Below, piece by piece: positions 10,431 to 17,380 of a stretch of DNA of 37,673 nucleotides (position 1 is the first letter of the stretch; every line of letters begins with the position of its first letter). Under the pieces are notes generated by a model. The model was not told the origin of the DNA. It did no database searches and was given only the letters and a program-made list of their open reading frames with translations. The DNA comes from Halobacteriales archaeon QS_5_68_33. GTDB taxonomy: Archaea; Halobacteriota; Halobacteria; Halobacteriales; Haloarculaceae. The position numbers were made by a program, and so were the translations under genes. The stretch spans positions 1 through 37,673 of the forward strand of contig PXRS01000056.1 in assembly GCA_003023785.1 (NCBI GenBank), in the 5' to 3' direction.

Positions 10431-10727
10431 TCACTGCATCGTCACGTAGGTGAGAAAGACCAGCGCGAGAAACTGCAGGCCCCGGAGGACGACGACGGCC
10501 CCCTGGACGCCGGGGCTGCCGGCGTAGAGCATCTGCGTGCTGAAAAAGAAGTAGACAGCCAGCAGGTTCTCGACGAGCATGACCGCGACGAACGCGAGCA
10601 ACCCGAGGATGAGGTTCGTGCGGAAGGTGCGGTAGTTGCGGAGCCAGACGACGCCCAGCGCGCCCAGGAGGACGACGTTCAGGGCGGCGAGCGCGGTCGC
10701 GACGGTCAGCCAGGGTCCCATTGCCAT
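10431..10727 (-). CDS. Small membrane protein (DUF7521-like) paired with a winged-helix regulator
   Basis: 98 residues with three predicted membrane spans: residues about 4-28 (TVATALAALNVVLLGALGVV), about 40-63 and about 75-95. The start ATG (10725-10727) comes 2 nt after the stop of the winged-helix gene, so the two are surely co-transcribed. Haloarchaeal genomes often carry this pairing of a short three-span protein with a small HTH protein; the DUF number is from memory. The function is unknown. A membrane sensor or a target of the regulator are both possible. Confidence 0.8.
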   Translation of the reverse strand: MAMGPWLTVATALAALNVVLLGALGVVWLRNYRTFRTNLILGLLAFVAVMLVENLLAVYFFFSTQMLYAGSPGVQGAVVVLRGLQFLALVFLTYVTMQ

Positions 10728-10729
10728 AG

Positions 10730-11005
10730 TTAGTCCATCCGGTCGGTTATCTCTTCGAAGGTTTCGCGGTGGTGCTCGAAGCGGTCGGTGAGGAAGTACA
10801 TCGCGCCGTAGTCGTCACCGCCGCGCTCGACGACGTCGTGGTCCAGCAGGACGTCGAGGTGGTGGCGGACGGTGTTGTAGTCGACGTCGAGTTCGCCCGC
10901 GAGTTTGTTCGCGTTGCGCGGTCGCTCGTCGACCAACCTGATGATGCGGGCGCGGTTCTCGCCGCCCCGCGTCCCCGCGAGCAGGTACCACAGTGCCTTC
11001 TCCAT
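10730..11005 (-). CDS. Winged helix-turn-helix transcriptional regulator (ArsR-like)
   Basis: 91 residues. The recognition region reads RIIRLVDERPRNANKLAGEL followed by DYNTVRHHLDVLLDHDVV, the standard ArsR/MarR-type winged helix, and the wing ends at GAMYFLTDRFEHH. No metal-binding Cys is present. The chosen start is ATG at 11003-11005 (MEKALWYLLAG). The longer open frame to 11206 adds 67 Arg-rich residues that look like translated intergenic sequence. On the minus strand, a CACGTAAACC stretch about 37 nt upstream of this start may be its promoter. It is co-transcribed with the small membrane protein that follows. Confidence 0.85.
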   Translation of the reverse strand: MEKALWYLLAGTRGGENRARIIRLVDERPRNANKLAGELDVDYNTVRHHLDVLLDHDVVERGGDDYGAMYFLTDRFEHHRETFEEITDRMD

Positions 11006-11447
11006 CGAGCGTTCGCGTGGTTCGATACGTCTGCCATCTGGTTTACGTGTGCTGGTACGCACGAGGCACCACGGGCGCGGTGGCCCGTGGCTTCGCCGTG
11101 GTCTCCGGCGCGAAGCCAGCGAGCCGAACACACCGAGACTGCCACCGCAACAGAGATCATCTGTTGTCGCCGTAGCGGGTGTGTCCGTGGGCGTCCGCCC
11201 CTCCACGAGGGCGCGACACAGCCCGGCGTACCGCGTTTTCTCCCGAAGCGGGTGCGCGGGTTCTGCGAGGCCGAGAACGCGGGTTGCGAGCGGACGTACC
11301 GCGTCCCGACAGTTAAAAACAGGGTATTCGCCGGGCGGGCGAATCCCGGAAACGATTTAGAACCGACCGTATCACCATCGGGGGCGGTTCGACACGGCGT
11401 CGCACTCGACGGAAACGCTTACTTCGCCCCCGCAGGGACGGGAGAGT
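11006..11447. other. Gene-free stretch between the winged-helix gene and tyrS
   Basis: 442 nt between divergent genes. I see no convincing coding frame. It contains GC-rich imperfect palindromes around 11075-11110 (CCACGGGC...GCCCGTGG type) and an isolated AT-rich patch, GTTAAAAACAG, near 11309. GCTTACT at 11417-11423 is centred 28 nt before the tyrS start and is the likely TATA element of that gene. Confidence 0.5.
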
Positions 11448-12482
11448 ATGGACACGGCCGAGCGGTTCGACCTCGCGACGCGCAACACGGCGGAGGTGGT
11501 CGAGGAATCGGAACTCGAGGCGCTGTTCGAGGAGGGGTCCCCGTCGGCCTACATCGGCTACGCGCCGACCGGCGAGATGCACATCGGCCACTTCACGACG
11601 ATGCGCAAGCTGGCCGACTTCCTCAACGCCGGCATGGAGGTCACGGTCCTCATCGCGGACCTGCACGCCCACCTCGACGACAACAAGAGTCCCTTCGAGT
11701 TGCTGGACGCCCGCTCGGCGTACTACCGGGAGTCCATCGAGGCGATGATCGACGCCGCCGGCGCCGACGCCGACGCCATCGAGTTCGTCCGCGGCAGCGA
11801 CTTCGAACTCGACGAGGAGTACACGCTCGAACTCCTCCGGATGGCCGCCGAGACGACCGTCTCCCGCGCCCAGCGCGCCGGGAGCGAGGTCGTCCGCGAG
11901 TCCGACTCCCCCAAGCTGGGCAGCCTCCTCTACCCGCTGATGCAGACGCTGGACGTCGGCGCGCTCGACGCCGACGTCGCCTACGGCGGCATCGACCAGC
12001 GCGGCATCTACATGCTCTCGCGCGAGGTCCTCTCCGACCACGGCGGCCAGGCGCCGGTCTGCATCCTCGCACCCCTCCTGTCGGGGCTCTCCGGCGGGAA
12101 GATGTCGGCCTCGGACGACGCCTCGAAGGTCAACCTCACCGACGACTGCGACGCCGTCGTCGAGAAACTGGACGGGGCCTACTGTCCGGCGGGCGAGCGC
12201 GAGGACAACGGCGTCCTCGAGTACCTCGAATACCTCGTCTTTCCCGTCATCGCGGAGCGCGGGGCGGAGTTTCACGTCGAGCGCCCCGAGGAGTACGGCG
12301 GCGACCTGACCTACGACTCCTACGCGGACCTGGAGGCGGATTTCCGCTCGGGCGAGTTGCACCCCGCCGACCTCAAGCCCGCCGCCGGCGCCTACATCTC
12401 GAGGGTCATCGACCCCGTGCGCCGGCACCTCCGGGAGCGACCCGAACTGCTCCGCGAGGCCTACCCCGAGACGTACGACTGA
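11448..12482 (+). CDS. tyrS: Tyrosyl-tRNA synthetase
   Basis: 344 residues, the usual length of the compact archaeal/eukaryal-type TyrRS without the bacterial S4 domain. It is a class Ic aminoacyl-tRNA synthetase that attaches tyrosine to tRNA-Tyr in the cytoplasm. The HIGH signature is exact at residues 45-48 (MHIGHF). The KMSKS-like signature is KMSAS at residues 218-222. The tyrosine-pocket segment YPLMQTLDVG and the GGIDQRG loop are present. The TATA-like element 28 nt upstream supports a nearly leaderless start at this ATG. The stop codon is followed at once by the ATG of a methyltransferase gene (12483), so the two form an operon. Confidence 0.96.
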   Translation: MDTAERFDLATRNTAEVVEESELEALFEEGSPSAYIGYAPTGEMHIGHFTTMRKLADFLNAGMEVTVLIADLHAHLDDNKSPFELLDARSAYYRESIEAMIDAAGADADAIEFVRGSDFELDEEYTLELLRMAAETTVSRAQRAGSEVVRESDSPKLGSLLYPLMQTLDVGALDADVAYGGIDQRGIYMLSREVLSDHGGQAPVCILAPLLSGLSGGKMSASDDASKVNLTDDCDAVVEKLDGAYCPAGEREDNGVLEYLEYLVFPVIAERGAEFHVERPEEYGGDLTYDSYADLEADFRSGELHPADLKPAAGAYISRVIDPVRRHLRERPELLREAYPETYD

Positions 12483-13172
12483 ATGGTCGAGGACCCCGCT
12501 CCGGACGAGGAAGCTCCGCTCCCGGGAGAGGGCGACGCTCGCACGCGCGCCGCCGTCCGGGCCACGTACGACCGCATCGGTACCCACTTCGCCGAGACCC
12601 GGGTCAACCCCTGGCCGGAAGTCGAGGACTTCCTCGACGGCCGGACGGGCGAGATGGGACTCGACGTCGGCTGTGGCAACGGTCGACACACCGAACCCCT
12701 GGCCCGACGCTGTGACCGGACGGTCGGGCTCGACGCCAGCCGCGCGCTCCTCGACGTGGCCCGCGAGCGGAACCGCGCCCGGCCATCGCTCCTGCAGGGC
12801 GACGCCGCGCGATTGCCGCTCGCGTCCGGTTGCGTGGATCTGGCGGTGTACGTGGCGACGTTACACCACCTCCCGACGCGGGCGGGGCGCGTCGCGAGCC
12901 TGACCGACCTCGCGCGGGTCCTCGTGCCCGGTGGGCGGGCGCTGGTCAGCGCGTGGTCGACCGAACACGACCGGTTCGACGCCGACGAGGGGTTCGACAC
13001 GACCGTCGACTGGACGTTGCCCGGCGGCGAGACGGTCGCCCGGTTCTATCACATCTACGACCCCGACGAGTTCCGGGCGGACCTGTGCGAGAGCGAGGTC
13101 GACGCCCGCTCCGTGTGGGTATCGAGCGGGAACTGTTACGGGGTGGTCGGTCCGGAAGGGAAACACCCTTAG
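12483..13172 (+). CDS. Trm9-like class I SAM-dependent methyltransferase
   Basis: 229 residues. The N-terminal signature TYDRIGTHFAETRVNPWPEVEDFL closely follows eukaryotic Trm9/ALKBH8, which methylate carboxymethyl-uridine at the tRNA wobble position together with Trm112. SAM motif I is LDVGCGNGRH (residues 60-69), then an acidic VGLD after strand 2, and motif IV LAVYVATLHHLPT with its aromatic/His neighbourhood. The gene starts with no gap after tyrS, which fits a role in tRNA. In archaea Trm9 homologues bind a Trm112 partner; none is visible here. The tRNA role is inferred from the N-terminal signature; a general small-molecule methyltransferase is the alternative. Confidence 0.82.
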   Translation: MVEDPAPDEEAPLPGEGDARTRAAVRATYDRIGTHFAETRVNPWPEVEDFLDGRTGEMGLDVGCGNGRHTEPLARRCDRTVGLDASRALLDVARERNRARPSLLQGDAARLPLASGCVDLAVYVATLHHLPTRAGRVASLTDLARVLVPGGRALVSAWSTEHDRFDADEGFDTTVDWTLPGGETVARFYHIYDPDEFRADLCESEVDARSVWVSSGNCYGVVGPEGKHP

Positions 13173-13317
13173 TCGGCGGTCGGATACGTGGGGGTGAGCG
13201 CCGGTGTCCGGCCGAGCGGCGTGAGATCGGGCACGGCGCGAACAAGCGTGCGCCGGTGGTGAGCAAATCCGGAGGATTTGCGAGCCTCGGCGCACGAGCG
13301 AACAAAGTGAGCGATGT
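13173..13317. repeat. Short palindromes and a partial tRNA-Gly copy upstream of tRNA-Gly
   Basis: 13263-13281 is a perfect inverted repeat with a 3-nt centre (GCAAATCC-GGA-GGATTTGC). The bases GTGCGCCGGTGGT at 13248-13260 repeat exactly the start of the tRNA-Gly region (13316-13328), 68 nt downstream. Between them lie AACAAAGTGAGCG-type runs seen also after the tRNA. No protein gene is visible. Confidence 0.6.
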
Positions 13318-13388
13318 GCGCCGGTGGTCTAGCGGTAGGACCTGAGCCTTCCAAGCTCATGGCCCGGGTTCAAATCCCGGCCGGCGCA
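13318..13388 (+). tRNA. tRNA-Gly (anticodon TCC)
   Basis: 71 nt without encoded CCA. The acceptor stem GCGCCGG pairs perfectly with CCGGCGC, followed by discriminator A (13388). The D arm contains GGTCTAGCGGTAGGACC. The anticodon stem TGAGC/GCTCA closes a loop CTTCCAA with anticodon TCC, reading GGA and GGG. The T arm is CCGGGTTCAAATCCCGG. No intron is visible. Confidence 0.95.
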
Positions 13389-13542
13389 TGGTGAGGCGCG
13401 AACGAAGTGAGCGCCTCGAAGCGCGAACGGCGACCGAAGGGAGCCGTGAGCCCTTTGCGAGGAACGGACGTGGCGAGCAAAGTCGCCGGAGGGATTTGAA
13501 CTACGCGAGTCGCAGCGGCCGAGCGAAGCGAGGCCGACCGCA
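13389..13542. repeat. Palindrome-rich spacer between tRNA-Gly and hemA
   Basis: It contains GAGGCGC-GAACGAAGTGA-GCGCCTC (near 13394-13418) and several GCGAACG/GAGCGAAGCGAG motifs of the type found in other gene-free stretches of this window. Its right end (13534-13545, read on the minus strand) is TGATGCGGTCGG, whose TGA is the hemA stop codon; see the dispersed repeat entries. Confidence 0.55.
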
Positions 13543-14880
13543 TCAGTCGTCCGAATCCTCGAAGACGCCGCTCGGGATGCGCTCGCGCACGGACTCGGGG
13601 ACGTCCTCGGGCGAAACGTCGTCTTCGGTGAGGGCGGAGACGGGGACGTCCTCGGGGCCGAACTCGGGGTCGAACAGCTGGAGCGCGGTGTTGATCGTCG
13701 ACCAGTCGTCCTCTTCGGCGGCGTCGCGCAGGCTCCGGGTGGGCGCCGAGAGCAACTGGTTGACGATGGCGTCGGCCATCGCCTCCACGGTCTCGCGCTC
13801 CTCGGCGTCGAACTCGCCGCGCTCGAAGGCGGTGTCGAGTTCCCGCGCCTTCACGCGCTCGGCGCTCTCGTACATCGCGGAAATGACGTCGTCGGCGCGC
13901 TTGCGCTTGTACTGGGCGAGCAGGTGCTCGAACTCGACGTCGATCATCTCCTCGACCTGCGCGGCCGCGGCGGCCCGCTCCTCGCGGTTTTCGTCGGCCA
14001 CGGACTCCAGCGCGTCGATGTCGTGGACGGTCACCGACTCGCACTCGGCGACGGCCGGCGGGACGTCCCGCGGGCGGGCGATGTCGACCACGAACGTCTC
14101 GCCCGCGCCGGTGAAGGAATCGGCGTCGAAGACGTACTCCCCGCTGCCGGTCGCGGTGACGACGACCGACACCTCCGGGAGGATCCCCTCGACGGCGTCG
14201 AGACCGACGACCGTCGCCTCGGCATCGACGAGCGAGGCGAGGTTCCAGGCGCGTTCGGGCGTCCGGTTGGCGACGTAGAGCGTCTCGACGCGGTCGGCGA
14301 GGCTCTTGGCGGCGAGCCGGCCCATGTCGCCGGCGCCGACCACGAGCGCGGCCTCGGCCAGCGCGCCCTCCTCGTCGGCGAGCGCAACGGCGGCGCTCGC
14401 GACCGAGACCGAACCCTCGTTGATGGCCGTCTCGGTGCGGGCGCGCTCGCCGACGCGGATGGCTTTCGTGACGCCCTGTTCGAGGACCGGGCCGATGCCG
14501 TCGGCGTCGTGGGCGGCCTCGAAGGCGTCGCCGACCTGGCCGATGATCTGGTCCTCGCCGACGACGAGCGACTCCAGGCCCGCGGCGACGCGCATCAGGT
14601 GGCGCAGAGTCCCCTCGTGACCCATCTCTTTGACGGCGTCGGGGGCGACGTCCTCGAAGAAAGCCGCGAGGGCGGCCTCGCCGTCGGATGCCTCCTCGGT
14701 GACGACGTAGGCCTCGACGCGGTTGCACGTCTGGATGACGAACGCCTCCTCGACACAGGGGACCGAGACGAGTTGCGAGACGCCGGAGCGGTGGCTCTCG
14801 ACTGCTGCGGCCTCTATCTCGTCGATGCTCGCCCGGTCGTGGGCGACGCTCGCCCCGGATATCACGCCTTTCCCGGTCAC
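13543..14880 (-). CDS. hemA: Glutamyl-tRNA reductase
   Basis: 445 residues. It reduces glutamate on charged tRNA-Glu with NADPH to glutamate-1-semialdehyde, the first committed step of tetrapyrrole synthesis. The catalytic Cys52 lies in QTCNRVEAY. The substrate-pocket segment GLESLVVGEDQIIGQV and the Rossmann motif VVGAGDMGRLAAKSL are present, and a C-terminal dimerisation helix region follows. The C-terminal tail is very acidic. The start is GTG (14878-14880), which overlaps the stop of the Met8-like gene by four bases (GTGA), so the genes are translationally coupled. It is the last gene of the operon that starts at 16648. Confidence 0.95.
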   Translation of the reverse strand: MTGKGVISGASVAHDRASIDEIEAAAVESHRSGVSQLVSVPCVEEAFVIQTCNRVEAYVVTEEASDGEAALAAFFEDVAPDAVKEMGHEGTLRHLMRVAAGLESLVVGEDQIIGQVGDAFEAAHDADGIGPVLEQGVTKAIRVGERARTETAINEGSVSVASAAVALADEEGALAEAALVVGAGDMGRLAAKSLADRVETLYVANRTPERAWNLASLVDAEATVVGLDAVEGILPEVSVVVTATGSGEYVFDADSFTGAGETFVVDIARPRDVPPAVAECESVTVHDIDALESVADENREERAAAAAQVEEMIDVEFEHLLAQYKRKRADDVISAMYESAERVKARELDTAFERGEFDAEERETVEAMADAIVNQLLSAPTRSLRDAAEEDDWSTINTALQLFDPEFGPEDVPVSALTEDDVSPEDVPESVRERIPSGVFEDSDD

Positions 14881-15524
14881 GACAGATCACCCGTCACGTC
14901 TTCGATCACGTCCAGTGCTACCGATCGTGGCTTCGCACTCCCACTATCTAAAGCCTTCCAAACTTCGGGCGACCTGACAACGGCCCGCACGGCCGCTCGG
15001 CGCTTTTCGACCGGCAGGCCCCGGTCCTGCAATTCCTCACGTAATTCTCCCGTCAGGTCGGCCATCGCCCCCGCCCCCGCGAACTCGGACTCGACTCCCT
15101 CGCGAAGGTAGCGACTCAGCGCCGGGCTCGTCCCGCCCGTCCCGACGGCGACCACTACTGGGTCGTCCCTGACTGTCGCGGGGACGACGACGCCCCCGGG
15201 ACCGCGCTCGTCGTGTCTGTCGGCGCGGTTGTGGAGGATCCCCCGCTCGCGGGCGGCAGTCTCGGCGGCCCCGTTGACGGCCTCGTCGTCGGTGGCGGCG
15301 ACGACCAGCGCGGGGTCGGTCCGCTCGACCCATCCCGCGACCGCTCCGGGACCGGGCGCGGCCCGGACTCGCTTTGCGTCCCCGAACGACTCGTCGACGA
15401 ACGCCGGGCTGACGACGACGACGTCGGCCTCGCGGGCGAACCGGCGTGCCTTCCGCGCCCCGACGCGCCCGCCGCCGAACGCCAGGACCGTCTCGCCCTC
15501 GAAGTCGTGGAGCAGCGGGATCAT
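14877..15524 (-). CDS. Precorrin-2 dehydrogenase / sirohydrochlorin ferrochelatase-like (Met8 family)
   Basis: 215 residues. It oxidises precorrin-2 to sirohydrochlorin with NAD and may insert iron to give siroheme. The N-terminal Rossmann motif FGGGRVGARKA is at residues 16-26. The central VVAATDDEAVN and the later VAVGTGGTSPALSRYLRE are typical of the CysG-N/Met8 family. The gene overlaps the ahbAB-like gene (ATGA, 15521-15524) and hemA (14877-14880), so the three are read as one operon. Whether it also acts as ferrochelatase cannot be told from the sequence. Confidence 0.9.
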   Translation of the reverse strand: MIPLLHDFEGETVLAFGGGRVGARKARRFAREADVVVVSPAFVDESFGDAKRVRAAPGPGAVAGWVERTDPALVVAATDDEAVNGAAETAARERGILHNRADRHDERGPGGVVVPATVRDDPVVVAVGTGGTSPALSRYLREGVESEFAGAGAMADLTGELREELQDRGLPVEKRRAAVRAVVRSPEVWKALDSGSAKPRSVALDVIEDVTGDLS

Positions 15525-16648
15525 TCGGCCTCGCCCGGCGACGCGTTCGCTCCCTCACGCTCCGAACTCTCCGCCGTGCCGTCGCCGATTCCGCCGTCCG
15601 TGTTGGCGTCGGCCCGCTCTTCGAGACGGATGCCCGTCTTCTTCAGGATCTCCGTCGAGAACAGCGTGTCCCAGTCCGCCCCGGAGACGTCCCAGTGCTC
15701 GGCCATGCGGTCTCTCACCTGCCGGACCCGGCGGTCGCTCTCGGCCTCGCTGCGACCGTGGGTCATCGCGAAGAAGTTGTACGGCCACACCCCCTCGTGG
15801 CGGGGCCGCCGGTAACAGTGCGTGACGAAATCGAACGACGCGACGGCGAGTCCCACGTCTTCGACGACATCGTCGGGGACGTCCCAGACGGTCATGCCGT
15901 TCTCCGTGTAGCCCAGCGAGTAGTGGTTGGGCACCGCGCCCACCCGCCGGACCTTCCCCTCGGCGTCGAACCGCTTGACCGTTTCGAGGACCCACTCGAC
16001 GTCCGCCCCGAGCGTCTCGGCCACGTCCCGATAGGGCGTCCGCGAGAGCGGCAACCCGCCCTGGATCTCGACCACCAAATCCCGCTCGCGGGGCGTCAGC
16101 GTCGCCTGGTCGGTTGGTTCGACGTCCGGCCCCAGGTCCGAGCGGTCGATACCGCCGTCGAGGTCTTCGAGGGGGCCCTCGACCGGGAACTTCGCCTCGA
16201 CGTGGAACTCCCGCTGTTTGGGGAGGTTGTACGTCTCCTGGCCGGTCTCGTCCTCGATGGCGCCCAGCACTGCCGCGACGCGGTCCTCCTCGGCCACCGA
16301 CACCACGAACCACATGTTCAGGTGGGGGTGTTCGCGCCGGTAGTTGTGGGCTACCTCGGGGTGGGCGTTGACCCGTTCGGCGACCTCGTCGAAGCGCTCT
16401 TCGGGGGCGTGCATCGCGACCAGCGTCGCCGTCCCGCCGATCGCTTCGGCGTCGATGAGCGCGCCAAAGCGGGTCAGCACGCCCGCCTCGTCCAGGTCGA
16501 CTATCCGCTCGTGGAGGTTCGCGGCGGAGACGTCGACCCCGTGCTCGCGGAGGGCGGCCGCCGCCGGTTCGTAGGGCTCGGCGACGACCGGGAACCCGCC
16601 CTGGTAGGCGTTGAGTATCGCCCGGTCGGTCGCGTCGAGTTCGGTCAT
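15521..16648 (-). CDS. Siroheme decarboxylase, AhbA-AhbB fusion
   Basis: 375 residues made of two Lrp/AsnC-like halves. The first half (residues 1 to about 175) starts LDATDRAILNAYQGGFPVV and contains YRREHPHLNMWFVV. The second (about 185-340) starts LTPRERDLVVEIQGGLPLS and contains HCYRRPRHEGVWPYNFF. In the alternative heme pathway AhbA and AhbB together decarboxylate siroheme to didecarboxysiroheme; here both subunits are in one chain. The neighbours (Met8-like, hemA) support this over a role as a transcription factor. The long C-terminal tail is acidic and low in complexity. The start is ATG at 16646-16648. A longer frame to 16789 adds Arg-rich sequence with no promoter. A CGGTTTTTACG box 26 nt upstream suggests a leaderless mRNA. 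Confidence 0.88.
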   Translation of the reverse strand: MTELDATDRAILNAYQGGFPVVAEPYEPAAAALREHGVDVSAANLHERIVDLDEAGVLTRFGALIDAEAIGGTATLVAMHAPEERFDEVAERVNAHPEVAHNYRREHPHLNMWFVVSVAEEDRVAAVLGAIEDETGQETYNLPKQREFHVEAKFPVEGPLEDLDGGIDRSDLGPDVEPTDQATLTPRERDLVVEIQGGLPLSRTPYRDVAETLGADVEWVLETVKRFDAEGKVRRVGAVPNHYSLGYTENGMTVWDVPDDVVEDVGLAVASFDFVTHCYRRPRHEGVWPYNFFAMTHGRSEAESDRRVRQVRDRMAEHWDVSGADWDTLFSTEILKKTGIRLEERADANTDGGIGDGTAESSEREGANASPGEAE

Positions 16649-16667
16649 ATCCCGTCTCCGGGTTGCC

Positions 16668-16679
16668 CGCGTAAAAACC
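16668..16679 (-). promoter_or_regulatory. TATA-like box of the siroheme/heme operon
   Basis: On the minus strand the sequence reads GGTTTTTACGCG, centred about 26 nt before the ATG at 16648, the distance expected for a leaderless haloarchaeal transcript. It decides for this start over the upstream open frame. Confidence 0.5.
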
Positions 16680-16901
16680 GCGCGCCCGACCCACAGCGGG
16701 GTGGCCGTTTCCCGGGCTCGCGGCGTTGCTGGTCGGTCGCGTCTCGATGGTTCCCGGGGGGGTGGTCCGGTCGCCGACCGCCCGGCCATCTCCCGGCCGA
16801 GCTCGGGGACGAAGCACTATCAGTATAGCCCCCCGGACAGCACCGGTTCAACTCATATTGGAGACAGTCTCATGCTCGCATGGATCGTCTCTCCGGTCGT
16901 G

Positions 16902-17117
16902 ATGAGCAGCGAACCGAGCGCCGCGCCGAACCGGTCGGTCGCGGAGCACTGCCTGACTGCTGCAGTCGTGCGTGCGATCGTGGGACTGCACGACACGGAC
17001 CCGACGGAACTGGACGTCCGCCTCGCAGACTACGTCGACCCGGACGCGCTGAACGCGCTGTTCGGGTGGGGCGACCGGACGAACGACGGCCGCGAGACGG
17101 CGGTGGTCCGTGCGTGA
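16902..17117 (+). CDS. HalOD1 output-domain protein
   Basis: 71 residues. The core VAEHCLTAAVVRAIVGLHDTDPTELDVRLADYVDPDALNALF fits the small haloarchaeal HalOD1 domain, found alone or at the end of signalling proteins: a helix, then the [LY]xDYVDPDALNALF segment. The usual closing beta strand is short here (ETAVVRA). The start is uncertain: ATG 16902 is chosen, but ATG 16872 is in frame and would add MLAWIVSPVV. AT-rich elements near 16820-16827 and 16852-16858 could serve either start. The stop overlaps the next gene (GTGA). Confidence 0.7.
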   Translation: MSSEPSAAPNRSVAEHCLTAAVVRAIVGLHDTDPTELDVRLADYVDPDALNALFGWGDRTNDGRETAVVRA

Positions 17118-17257
17118 CCGACCAGGTACGCGGCCGGATCCCCGAGACCAGGTTCACCGAGATCGGGGCGGAGGACGGAACGGTCGCGCTCATCTCCGAC
17201 GTGTCGAACGAGCGCGCCTGGATCCAGTCGACCGAGGCGGTGGCGGTCGAGCGCTGA
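17114..17257 (+). CDS. Small haloarchaeal protein, DUF7331-like
   Basis: 47 residues, GTG start at 17114 overlapping the stop of the HalOD1 gene by four bases. The segment GTVALISDVSNERAWIQS followed by TEAVAVER resembles the small DUF7331 family as I remember it (a strand, then D..N..AWI.S). The function is unknown. The overlap implies co-expression and perhaps a physical partnership with the HalOD1 protein. Confidence 0.6.
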   Translation: MTDQVRGRIPETRFTEIGAEDGTVALISDVSNERAWIQSTEAVAVER

Positions 17258-17380
17258 TACCCGGCGGATATCCCCTCCGTGACGAGCAGTTCGAGCCGAG
17301 ACACCGGGAGCGCGAAAAAAGGACTCGGCGGCTGCGCGGTCGCAGTACGGGACCGGTGTGGCCTCCGACGTGGCGGCCGG

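Noticed and set aside
15521-16648. Reading the AhbA-AhbB protein as an Lrp/AsnC transcription factor
   Set aside because: It has two tandem siroheme-decarboxylase-type halves and sits in an operon with Met8-like and hemA genes; an enzyme is the better call, though DNA binding is not excluded.
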